Origin: Variovorax sp. J22P240
Lineage (GTDB): Bacteria; Pseudomonadota; Gammaproteobacteria; Burkholderiales; Burkholderiaceae_C
NCBI RefSeq assembly: GCF_030316855.1
Contig: NZ_JASZYR010000001.1
Span: 1,302,001 to 1,366,000, forward strand
Direction: 5' to 3'
DNA: 64,000 nt
Both the position numbers and the translations under genes were made by a program. Of this stretch, positions 34,325 to 41,795 are shown in pieces. The notes under the pieces were generated by a model. That model saw only the letters and a program-made list of their open reading frames with translations, did not search any database and was not told where the DNA came from. Positions within the stretch are counted from its first letter, which is position 1. Every line of letters begins with the position of its first letter.

Positions 34325-35325
34325 GTGCCCCCCCGCGCGCTACGCCGATGCATGAGCCACAGCAGATAGCCCCCGCCGAGCACAGCGGTCAACACGCCGA
34401 CCGGCAGTTCCTGCGGCGCGATCAGCCAACGCGCGAGCAGGTCGGCTGCCATCAGCAACAGGCCGCCCATCGCGCTCGACAGGACGATCAGCCGCGCGTG
34501 TGTGGTTTTCACGGCCGAGCGCACCAGATGCGGCGCCGCGAGCCCGACGAAGGCGATCAGCCCGGTCTGCGCCACGGCCGCCCCCGTGGCCAGCGCCAGC
34601 ACCGCGACCAGCGCGATGCGCATGGCGCCCAGGGGCAGGCCCAGGCTGCTGGCAGTCGCTTCGCCGAGCGACAGTCCATCGAGGACGGGCGCCAAGGCCC
34701 AGCCTAGCAACAGGCAGATCGAACCTAGTCCGCCCATCACGGCACAGGCGCCCCATCCGACCAGACCGGTGCTGCCGAGCATGAAGCCCTGGATGGCCTG
34801 AAGAATGTCGGCCGAGGCGATGGTGATGAGATCCTTCGCGGCACCGAGCACCACGCCGACGATCACGCCGGCGAGCAGCAGCCGCAGCGTCTGCTGCACG
34901 CCGCGCGCCAGCGCCAGTGTGAGCAACACCGCCAGCACCGCGCCAATGAAAGCCGCACCCGTCAGCCCGAGCCGCACGACCCACTGCGTGCTGAGGGGCG
35001 ACACGCCGAACATCATCAATGCGATCGCCATGCCAAGCGATGCACCCGAGGAACTGCCCAGCAGATACGGATCGGCCAGCGGGTTGCGAAACAGTCCCTG
35101 CGCCACCGCGCCCGCCAGCCCGAGCAGCGCGCCCGCGAGCCATGCACCCAAGGTGCGCGGCAGACGGATGTCCCAGACGATCTGCAGCGCGACTGGATCG
35201 TGCCGCGCGGCGAGCACGCTCTCGAAGCCCGTGCTGCCGATGCCAGCACCCAGTACCAGCAACGCGGCGCCCAGCGCCAGCAGCACGATGCCCAACACCA
35301 GAGCGCGTCGATGCTGGCTCTTCAC
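34321..35325 (-). CDS. btuC: Cobalamin ABC importer, permease subunit
   Basis: This 334-residue FecCD-family permease has about ten membrane segments, GAWLAGALLGLAGAVAQGLFRNPLADPYLLG in the family's conserved second-helix region, and GLIAFVGLAAPHLVR at the coupling-helix side. It pairs with BtuD (four-base overlap) and BtuF. The FecCD family also serves siderophores and haem; substrate assignment rests on operon context and the riboswitch. Confidence 0.9.
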   Translation of the reverse strand: MKSQHRRALVLGIVLLALGAALLVLGAGIGSTGFESVLAARHDPVALQIVWDIRLPRTLGAWLAGALLGLAGAVAQGLFRNPLADPYLLGSSSGASLGMAIALMMFGVSPLSTQWVVRLGLTGAAFIGAVLAVLLTLALARGVQQTLRLLLAGVIVGVVLGAAKDLITIASADILQAIQGFMLGSTGLVGWGACAVMGGLGSICLLLGWALAPVLDGLSLGEATASSLGLPLGAMRIALVAVLALATGAAVAQTGLIAFVGLAAPHLVRSAVKTTHARLIVLSSAMGGLLLMAADLLARWLIAPQELPVGVLTAVLGGGYLLWLMHRRSARGGT

Positions 35326-35353
35326 CTGCGCTGACCTCGTACGGCGGCGCCGG

Positions 35354-36217
35354 TCACGTCGACTTCTCCTGAAGGCATCGCGCCATCAGCCGCGCCGCTT
35401 CGCCCATGCGCGGGCCGGGCCGCACGAGCACGTCCGATTCAGCAGCCGTGAAACGGCAGATGCGACCTTCGCGCACCGCCCTGATACCGGCCCACCCCGG
35501 CCGCTGTTCCATCCCCTGCGCGCTGCGCTCACCGACCATGATCAAGTCGGGATTGGCGCGTACCACGAACTCGGGGTTGAGCTTCGGAAACGGGCCGAGC
35601 GAGGCCGGCACGATGTTCCGGACGCCGAGCCGTGCAAGCGTCTCGCCGATGAAGGAGGCCTCGCCCGCCGCATACGGAGTGCTGTTGACTTCGAAGTACA
35701 CGCGCGTGTTCGTCGCAACGGGGGGCAGCGACTGCGCCGCCGCCGACACGCTGGCGTCGATGGCACTCCACACGCGTTGTGCGTCGTTGGTGCCCAGCAC
35801 CTTGCCGAGTACGTCGAGCACGCGTCGCACATCGGCATGGCTCTTCGGTTCGAGCACCAGCACCTTGAGTCCCAGCGCTTCGAGCCGCTCGGTGACCCGC
35901 GACGACTTGGCGAGCAAAACCACGTCGGGCTTGAGCGCCACGACGGCCTCGACATTCGGGTCGATACCGCCGCCAACCTGCGGCAGTGCACGGACGGAAT
36001 CGGGCCAGTTGGAATAGCGATCAACGCCGACCAGCCGCTCGCAGGCGCCCAGCGTGCAGACGGATTCGGTCAGCGAAGGCAGCAGGGTGACGATGCGCTG
36101 CGGGGGTTTGGGCAGGTCCACGTCGACACCGCGCTCGTCGGTCACGACGACCGCCTGCGCTGCCAAGGCCAGCGTGGCCGAGGCTCCGGCGAGGACAAGC
36201 CTTGCAAGAAAATTCAT
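35354..36217 (-). CDS. btuF: Periplasmic cobalamin-binding protein
   Basis: BtuF captures cobalamin or cobinamide in the periplasm for the BtuCD importer. The 287-residue protein has a signal peptide (MNFLARLVLAGASATLALA..), then PQRIVTLLPSLTESVCTLGACERLVGV, typical of class III binding proteins (TroA-like lobes joined by a long helix). Its start overlaps the cobU stop by four bases. There are 28 bases to btuC. Confidence 0.91.
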   Translation of the reverse strand: MNFLARLVLAGASATLALAAQAVVVTDERGVDVDLPKPPQRIVTLLPSLTESVCTLGACERLVGVDRYSNWPDSVRALPQVGGGIDPNVEAVVALKPDVVLLAKSSRVTERLEALGLKVLVLEPKSHADVRRVLDVLGKVLGTNDAQRVWSAIDASVSAAAQSLPPVATNTRVYFEVNSTPYAAGEASFIGETLARLGVRNIVPASLGPFPKLNPEFVVRANPDLIMVGERSAQGMEQRPGWAGIRAVREGRICRFTAAESDVLVRPGPRMGEAARLMARCLQEKST

Positions 36218-36783
36218 TCAGGACCTTTCAGGGTCAAGGGCAGCCCCGCCACCATCATCGTGACACGATCGCAAGCACCGGCCACCTCCTGGTTGAGGCG
36301 ACCCAGTGCATCGACGAAGGCGCGCACCTCGCGGCCGAGCGGGATCACGCCCAGGCCGATCTCATTGCCCACCAGTACCAGCGGGCCGGCCGATTCCTTG
36401 ATCGCGTCGAGCAAGTCGGAAACTGCCGAATCGACCGAAGGCGTCGCATCCGTTGGCCCATTCACCGGCATGAGCAGGTTCGTGAGCCAGAGCGTCAGGC
36501 AATCGACCAGCACCAGCGTCTGCGCGCTGCCGTGCTGGCGGATAGCTTGCGCGAGCGCGACGGGTTCTTCCACCGTAGCCATCGCAGGCACGCGCGCCGC
36601 ACGGTCACTGCGGTGCCGCTCGATCCGCGCGCGCATCTCGTCATCGTGCGCGTGAGCCGTCGCGATCAGCACCGCTCGATGCGCAGGTGATTGCGAGAGC
36701 CACGCCGCGGCAATCTGTTCGCCCCGGCGCGATTTGCCGCTCTTCTGACCGCCGAGGATCAGCTCTCGGCAGGCGATGCTCAC
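36214..36783 (-). CDS. cobU: Adenosylcobinamide kinase / guanylyltransferase
   Basis: CobU (CobP) phosphorylates adenosylcobinamide and then attaches GMP, activating it for CobS. The 189-residue protein has the P-loop LILGGQKSGKSRRGEQ, the LVDCLTLWLTNLL segment, VGNEIGLGVIP and FVDALGRLNQEVA. The start is GTG at 36783, overlapping the btuB stop (GTGA), so it depends on btuB translation; the frame is open further upstream inside btuB but that part is not family-like. The usual acidic/His pattern HxxxR in ARIERHRSDRA is present. Confidence 0.93.
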   Translation of the reverse strand: MSIACRELILGGQKSGKSRRGEQIAAAWLSQSPAHRAVLIATAHAHDDEMRARIERHRSDRAARVPAMATVEEPVALAQAIRQHGSAQTLVLVDCLTLWLTNLLMPVNGPTDATPSVDSAVSDLLDAIKESAGPLVLVGNEIGLGVIPLGREVRAFVDALGRLNQEVAGACDRVTMMVAGLPLTLKGPE

Positions 36784-38663
36784 TTGGGTTGCCACCGCAA
36801 GGTCAGGTAGAAAGCGCGGCCGGGCTGGTTGTAGCCGTAGGCCGTTTCGTATTCCACGTCGCCTACGTTCGCGACGCGGCCCTGCAGCGACCACTCCCTC
36901 GCGAAGCGGTATTCCGCATAGAGGTCGACCGTGGTGTAGCTGTTGAGGAAGCGCAGGTTGGCGGCGTCGTCGAATCGACTGCCCACATAGAGCGCCGATC
37001 CGCCAAGCTTCCAGTCGCCCGCCGTGTAGTCGAGGCCAAGCGTCGCCTGGTCCTTCGAACGCCGTGGCAGCAGCTTGCCGGTGATCTCGTTGTGCGGATC
37101 GAGCGAGTCGTAGCTCGCATGCAGACCGACATCGCCGAACTGGCCGTCGTAGCTCAGCGTCGCACCCTGGATTCGCGCACGCGGAACGTTCTGCGGCAGC
37201 GTCTCGTTGGTGATGAAGCCGTCGATCTTGTTGTCGTAGCCCACCAGTTTCACGGTGTGCGCGCCCTGGGTCCAGGTGATGCCGACGTCGGTGTTCTTGC
37301 CCTCTTCCGGCTGCAGCGCCGGGTTGCCGAAATTCGGGAAGTAAAGCAGATTGAACGACGGGGCGACAAAGCTGGTGCCTTGCGAGATGCTGACTCGCCA
37401 GTTCGGCGTGATCCGGTAACCATAGCCAGCGAACCAGTTGTTGTTGTCGCCGAACTGCGAGTTGCTGTCGTGCCGCGCATTGAGCTGCCAGGTGTGCGGG
37501 CCGGCATAGCCGTTGAGGCCGACGAACGCGGAATTGATGGTGCGATCGGTCACCGTGTACGCCGTGTCACTGTTCACCTTCTGCTCGCGGCTCTCGAGCC
37601 CCGCTATCACCGTGCCGACCGGCGTGGCGATGTCGTTCTGCCAGAGGTACTGATTCTCTGTGGTCTCGAATAGGCCCGGCAAATCGAACGGGTTCGCCAC
37701 GATGGCCCGGTTGTAGTCATCGCTGCGGGAATAGCGAAGCTGGGTGGTCCAGTTCGACATGACCTTGCCGCTTGCGCCGACGTAGGTCGTCTGCGTTCGC
37801 AAGGTGCCTCGGGTATCCCGGTTCGGCCCGTCGTCATAGTGGTTCAGGCCGTCCGCATACAGCAGGCCGGCATCGACCTTCCAGTCCGGATTGATCTGGT
37901 AGCCCAGCGAGGCATTGACCGCGCTTTGCGAAAACGGGTCTCGGTCAGGGTTGAAGTTGCCGAACTGCACCTTGCTGTTGGTCGCTGAGAAACTCTTGTC
38001 GATTGTGCGCTGGATGTCCAGGGAGTAGGTCGCGGCCCCCGATGCCCCGCTGAAGCCACCCGTGATCTGCTTGTAGCTGTCGGTGCCGATGGTGGCGGAC
38101 GCGCGCGGGCTGAATACCGGGTCGCCCGCGTTGCCCTTGCGGGTGAATATCTGCACCACGCCGCCCACGGCATCGCTGCCGTACAGCGCCGATACGGGCC
38201 CCTTCACCACCTCGATGCGATCGATCATCTCGACGGGGATGTTGTCCCACGACGGCGTTCCGGCGGTGGCCGATCCGTAGCGCACACCGTCGATCAACAG
38301 GATGGTATGGCGTGCCTCGGCGCCGCGGATGAAGACGTTGCTCGTCTTGCCGCGGCCGCCGGTGGCCGACACCTGGACGCCCGCCAAGCGCGCCAGGATA
38401 TCCGGCAGCGTGCGGTTGCCCAACTGCTCGATCTGCGCGCGCTCGATGACGACGGTGTCGGACACCAGTTCGTCGACGCGCGTCGGCGTACGGGTCGCGG
38501 TCACGACGGTTTCGGGGAGCGCGGGCGTCGTGCCTTGCGCGAAAGCCGGGAGCACGAGCGCCGCCAGGATCGGGGCGACCGACAAGGAAACGGCATGAGC
38601 GCGCGCGAACGGCCACGGCGAAGCGCACCGGGCGGCGCAGGTGGAGGGGACGCAAAATTTCAT
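36780..38663 (-). CDS. btuB: TonB-dependent outer-membrane cobalamin receptor
   Basis: BtuB takes cobalamins across the outer membrane using TonB energy. The 627-residue protein has a long signal region (cleavage near AFAQG), the TonB box ETVVTATRT, the plug domain (VIERAQIEQLGNRTLPDILARLAGV; RGAEARHTILLIDGVR) and a 22-strand barrel ending in the C-terminal aromatic pattern ...YLTLRWQPK. The N-terminus before the signal core is somewhat long and an internal start is possible. It is the first gene of the operon and lies directly behind a cobalamin riboswitch. Confidence 0.93.
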   Translation of the reverse strand: MKFCVPSTCAARCASPWPFARAHAVSLSVAPILAALVLPAFAQGTTPALPETVVTATRTPTRVDELVSDTVVIERAQIEQLGNRTLPDILARLAGVQVSATGGRGKTSNVFIRGAEARHTILLIDGVRYGSATAGTPSWDNIPVEMIDRIEVVKGPVSALYGSDAVGGVVQIFTRKGNAGDPVFSPRASATIGTDSYKQITGGFSGASGAATYSLDIQRTIDKSFSATNSKVQFGNFNPDRDPFSQSAVNASLGYQINPDWKVDAGLLYADGLNHYDDGPNRDTRGTLRTQTTYVGASGKVMSNWTTQLRYSRSDDYNRAIVANPFDLPGLFETTENQYLWQNDIATPVGTVIAGLESREQKVNSDTAYTVTDRTINSAFVGLNGYAGPHTWQLNARHDSNSQFGDNNNWFAGYGYRITPNWRVSISQGTSFVAPSFNLLYFPNFGNPALQPEEGKNTDVGITWTQGAHTVKLVGYDNKIDGFITNETLPQNVPRARIQGATLSYDGQFGDVGLHASYDSLDPHNEITGKLLPRRSKDQATLGLDYTAGDWKLGGSALYVGSRFDDAANLRFLNSYTTVDLYAEYRFAREWSLQGRVANVGDVEYETAYGYNQPGRAFYLTLRWQPK

Positions 38664-38749
38664 GGGAACGACAAAAGATCAATGTCCTTCACCGGCTTCC
38701 CCGCCGGTGCTTGGACGTCATGGCCGCGCGCATGCTTTCAGACATGCGG

Positions 38750-38950
38750 CAGCCGCCTCGTTGGCCGGTATCCGGGCTGGCAGCGCGGCCCTCGTCGCCT
38801 TCCCAGATGCCTGTTTCAGGGCATCCAGTGGCTGGTTGACGAGGGTGGCACCCGATGGGCGCCGTCTGCTTGACCGTTGCGGGGGCAGCGCAGGCTGGCT
38901 CGGCCCTGGGGGGTCTCGACTCCTGCTTCCCGTTGAACTGCGACGCGTGA
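38750..38950 (-). promoter_or_regulatory. Cobalamin (B12) riboswitch upstream of btuB
   Basis: On the minus strand, the order of conserved blocks matches the cobalamin aptamer: AACGGGAAGCAGGAG near 38925-38940, GCTGCCCCCGCAACGGTCA near 38870-38890, GCCACTGG near 38830, GGGAAGGCGACGAGG near 38800, and the B12 box GCCAGCCCGGATACCGGCC at 38763-38781. A stem CACCGGC/GCCGGTG at about 38692-38715 lies between aptamer and start codon and could act as the expression platform. High adenosylcobalamin should switch off the btuB operon. This accounts for most of the 38664-39023 gap. Confidence 0.95.
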
Positions 38951-39023
38951 ACCGCGGCGCGAGCACCAACGCGCGGGATTTTAGGTGGAAACCCGCCACC
39001 GCCGGAATCTACAATCGCCCTCC

Positions 39024-39248
39024 ATGCCTGCATCCAGCCGTATTGAACAGATCGCCGAGCGTGTCGAACGCCTGCTTGTGCGCCATGAAGAAGTACAGCG
39101 CACCAATGCGTTGCTGCAGGACCAGGTGGACGCGTTGACGCGCGAACGCGATGCGCTCAAGTCCCGGCTCGCCGCGGCGCGCACTCGGCTCGATGCCTTG
39201 CTCGAGCAGCTGCCGGCCGATCCCTCCCAAGACGCATCCTCTTCCTGA
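39024..39248 (+). CDS. Small ZapB-like coiled-coil protein
   Basis: This 74-residue protein (from MPASSRIEQIAERVERLL) is almost entirely a heptad-patterned helix over residues 5-65 and resembles the TIGR02449 family found next to zapA in beta- and gammaproteobacteria. A role with ZapA in division-ring organisation is inferred from position. Its stop TGA shares a base with the zapA ATG (TGATG), so the two are translationally coupled. The frame is open upstream to 38985, but the chosen ATG fits the coiled coil. Confidence 0.8.
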   Translation: MPASSRIEQIAERVERLLVRHEEVQRTNALLQDQVDALTRERDALKSRLAAARTRLDALLEQLPADPSQDASSS

Positions 39249-39571
39249 TGAAACAAATCGAAGTCCAGATCATGGGCCAGAGTTACCTGCTCGGCTGCCC
39301 AGATGGCGGCGAAGCCCAATTGCGCGAAGCGGTCGAAAGAGTCGATGCCGCGATGTGCAAGATCCGTGACGCCGGCAAGGTCAAGGCGCGGGATCGGATC
39401 GCGGTCCTCGCATCGCTCAACCTGGCGTTCGACCTCGTGCAGCGCGAAGCCGCGCCTGCCCCGGCGCCCGCGGCAGCGGCCGATGCCGATGCTGGCCCCG
39501 ATGACCCTCGTGCGTCGCAATTGATACAGCGTCTCGACCAGGCTCTCGCCGGCGACGGACATTTGTTGTAA
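39248..39571 (+). CDS. zapA: Cell division protein ZapA
   Basis: ZapA binds and bundles FtsZ filaments at the division site. The 107-residue protein has the family's N-terminal beta strands (MKQIEVQIMGQSYLLGCPDG), the helix EAQLREAVERVDAAMCKIRDAG, and RDRIAVLASLNLAFDLVQ, followed by an Ala/Pro-rich linker and a C-terminal helix. It overlaps the upstream coiled-coil gene and is followed by 6S RNA, an arrangement conserved widely in proteobacteria. Confidence 0.93.
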   Translation: MKQIEVQIMGQSYLLGCPDGGEAQLREAVERVDAAMCKIRDAGKVKARDRIAVLASLNLAFDLVQREAAPAPAPAAAADADAGPDDPRASQLIQRLDQALAGDGHLL

Positions 39572-39646
39572 CTTGCCACGTGCGGCCGGCAAAGCCGGTT
39601 CCGCGGTGTTACCGATCTCGGTCGCCACAGATGGTTGCGGTGAGCG

Positions 39647-39652
39647 TAAAAT
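39647..39652 (+). promoter_or_regulatory. -10 element of the 6S RNA promoter
   Basis: TAAAAT ends four bases before the first base of the predicted 6S RNA closing stem, the right distance for a sigma-70 -10 box. No good -35 hexamer is evident at the usual spacing. Confidence 0.5.
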
Positions 39653-39656
39653 CCAT

Positions 39657-39834
39657 GGTGTCTGCGGTGCGCGTCGGGCTCTATATGTCCTTGTTCCAAT
39701 GCTCTACGGAGCAGGGCTTGGTATATCGCTCGGCGGGTGTGATCATCTCGCGTCAGATGAACCCGAAGCCTTGCTGCCCTCGCCCACCTGAACCCCGGTT
39801 CAGGATGCGAGTCCGGCCCACACTCGCAGACACC
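39657..39834 (+). ncRNA. ssrS: 6S RNA
   Basis: The first ten bases GGTGTCTGCG are exactly complementary to the last ten CGCAGACACC, giving the closing stem of a 178-nt RNA. Inside are the 6S-like arms around GTCCTTGTTCCAATGCTC and GAACCCGAAGCCTTGCTGCC flanking a central bubble. The gene lies downstream of zapA, the standard ssrS position. 6S RNA mimics an open promoter and sequesters sigma-70 RNA polymerase in stationary phase. An intrinsic terminator follows at once. Confidence 0.9.
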
Positions 39835-39845
39835 TATTCATGACG

Positions 39846-39879
39846 GCCACGGCCCCTCCCACGGGGCCGTGGCTTTTTT
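39846..39879 (+). terminator. Intrinsic terminator after 6S RNA
   Basis: An 11-bp perfect stem (GCCACGGCCCC / GGGGCCGTGGC) with a six-base loop is followed by six Ts. It ends the ssrS unit and stands about 20 bases before the TauE/SafE gene. Confidence 0.93.
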
Positions 39880-39897
39880 CTGGACTCGCCCGCTTTC

Positions 39898-40713
39898 ATG
39901 ACGATCGAACCCATCCTGATCGCCGAACTCGCCCTGCTCGGCGTCGGCACCGGCTTTCTCGCAGGCCTGCTCGGCATCGGAGGCGGCATGCTGATGGTGC
40001 CCTTCCTCACGATCATCCTGGGCAACCGCGGCGTGACGGCCGACCTGGCGGTGAAGATGGCGATCGCTACCTCGATGGCGACGATCATCTTCACTTCGAT
40101 CTCGAGCGTGCGCGCGCACCACAAGCGCGGTGCCGTGCGGTGGGACATCGTGCGGCGTCTCGCACCCGGCATCGTGATCGGCAGCCTGATCGGCAGCCTC
40201 GGCGTCTTCGCCCTGCTCAAGGGCACCGCACTCGCGATCTTCTTTGCGCTGTTCGTCGGTTTCTCGGCGACGCAGATGTTCCTCGACAAGAGGCCGAAGC
40301 CCACGCGCCAGATGCCGGGCACGGCCGGCCAACTGGGCGCAGGCGGCGCCATCGGCTTCATCTCCGGTCTGGTGGGTGCAGGCGGCGGCTTCATCAGCGT
40401 GCCCTTCATGACCTGGTGCAATGTCGCGATCCACAACGCGGTGGCGACCAGCGCGGCGCTGGGCTTTCCGATCGCGGTCGCCAATGTGGTCGGCTATGTG
40501 TGGAGCGGCCAGACGGTTCAGGGACTTCCTGAAGGCTCCTTCGGCTTCATCTGGCTGCCCGCCCTTTGCGTGATTGCGGTCTGCAGCTTTCTCATCGCGC
40601 CGCTGGGTGCCAAGGCGGCACACAGCCTGCCGGTGAGCAAGCTCAAGCGGATCTTCGCGAGCATCCTCTACGTGCTCGCCGCCTACATGCTCTGGAAGGG
40701 CCTGCACGGCTGA
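39898..40713 (+). CDS. TauE/SafE-family sulfite/anion exporter
   Basis: This 271-residue inner-membrane protein has the two family repeats, each with a glycine-rich turn: GFLAGLLGIGGGMLMVPFL near 20-38 and GFISGLVGAGGGFISVPFM near 155-173, and about eight membrane segments. Members export sulfite, sulfonates or related anions; the substrate here is unknown. It lies behind the 6S terminator, so it needs its own promoter in the short spacer. Confidence 0.88.
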   Translation: MTIEPILIAELALLGVGTGFLAGLLGIGGGMLMVPFLTIILGNRGVTADLAVKMAIATSMATIIFTSISSVRAHHKRGAVRWDIVRRLAPGIVIGSLIGSLGVFALLKGTALAIFFALFVGFSATQMFLDKRPKPTRQMPGTAGQLGAGGAIGFISGLVGAGGGFISVPFMTWCNVAIHNAVATSAALGFPIAVANVVGYVWSGQTVQGLPEGSFGFIWLPALCVIAVCSFLIAPLGAKAAHSLPVSKLKRIFASILYVLAAYMLWKGLHG

Positions 40714-40819
40714 GCGAGCGGCGCGGACATCGGGCGCGGCTGCAAAAGCTTGACGCGACGCAAACACATTGCGCCGTGACTCGCTTAAAGTCTCGGCAAC
40801 CCGTACTCAGGAGAACCCC

Positions 40820-41263
40820 ATGTTCCAGCGCATCCTGGTTGCCACCGACGGCTCCCCGCTTTCGAAGAAGGCCGTGGCGAGCGCCATCGAGCTTGCCACG
40901 CAAAACGGCGCCGAACTGGTCGCGCTGACGGTCGTGCCCCGCTATCCCAAGAACTACTTCGACGGCGCCGCCGTCTTCGCGCCCGAGGACATCGCGCGCA
41001 TCGAGAAGCAATGGGCGGAAGCCGCGCAGGAAACACTCGACGCCGTCGCCAAGCGCGCCAAGGCCAGCGGCGTGAAGATCAAGACCGTGACGGTCAGTTC
41101 CGACCTCGTGGCCGAAGCGATCGTCAACGCCGCGAAGAAGCACAAGAGCGACATGATCGTGATGGCGTCGCATGGCCGCAAGGGCATCAAGCGCCTGCTG
41201 CTCGGCAGCGAAACCCAGCACGTGCTCACACACTCCGAACTGCCGGTATTGGTGCTGCGCTGA
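40820..41263 (+). CDS. Universal stress protein (UspA family)
   Basis: This 147-residue protein starts MFQRILVATDGSPLSKKAV with the family's Asp near residue 10 and has the nucleotide-loop pattern ASHGRKGIKRLLLGS, matching G-x2-G-x9-G-S except that the first Gly is Ala. AGGAGA precedes the ATG. Such proteins help survival under stress, often by binding ATP. A second, diverged Usp gene follows 66 bases later. Confidence 0.9.
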   Translation: MFQRILVATDGSPLSKKAVASAIELATQNGAELVALTVVPRYPKNYFDGAAVFAPEDIARIEKQWAEAAQETLDAVAKRAKASGVKIKTVTVSSDLVAEAIVNAAKKHKSDMIVMASHGRKGIKRLLLGSETQHVLTHSELPVLVLR

Positions 41264-41329
41264 TCCCGGTTTATAACGAGGGCACGCGGCGCTTTTCGCC
41301 GCGGATTGCGCAACAACGAGAGGTAGTGC

Positions 41330-41755
41330 ATGAAGATCCTGATCGCCGTTGACGGCAGCTCTCACACACAAAAGGCCATCGAATTTCTGGCCAGGCATCG
41401 GAACATGTTCGTCGATGGCAATGAACTGGTGCTGGTGCACGTGTGCATCGGCGTGCCCGGCCATGTGGCGCGCCATCTCAGCAAGGGCGTGATCTCGGAG
41501 TACTACACCGAGGAAACCGGCAAGGTGATCGATCCGGTCAAGGCGCTGCTCGCGAATCACAACATCACCAACTACACCATCGAACAGCGGCACGGCCACG
41601 CCGCAGAAGAGATCCTCAAGGCGGCCGAGGCAGCCAAGGTCGAGTTGATCGTGATGGGCACTCACGGCCACGGCATTTTCGGCCGCGCGCTGATGGGCTC
41701 GGTTGCCACCAAGGTGGTGGCGGAAACCGATATCTCCGTGCTACTGGTGCAATAA
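41330..41755 (+). CDS. Second universal stress protein (UspA family)
   Basis: This 141-residue protein starts MKILIAVDGSSHTQKAI and keeps the complete ATP-loop pattern GTHGHGIFGRALMGS (G-x2-G-x9-G-S). It shares limited identity with the upstream Usp, so the pair is likely an old duplication or two subfamilies. GAGAGG precedes the ATG. It converges with the malonyl-CoA synthetase gene. Confidence 0.9.
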   Translation: MKILIAVDGSSHTQKAIEFLARHRNMFVDGNELVLVHVCIGVPGHVARHLSKGVISEYYTEETGKVIDPVKALLANHNITNYTIEQRHGHAAEEILKAAEAAKVELIVMGTHGHGIFGRALMGSVATKVVAETDISVLLVQ

Positions 41756-41776
41756 GCAGTGAGAAAAGGCGCGCGA

Positions 41777-41792
41777 AGGGGCCTCGGCCCCT
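41777..41792. terminator. Short hairpin between convergent genes
   Basis: AGGGGCC-TC-GGCCCCT is a 7-bp perfect inverted repeat between the Usp stop and the malonyl-CoA synthetase stop. It has no T-run, so termination is only suggested. Confidence 0.35.
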
Positions 41793-41795
41793 GCC

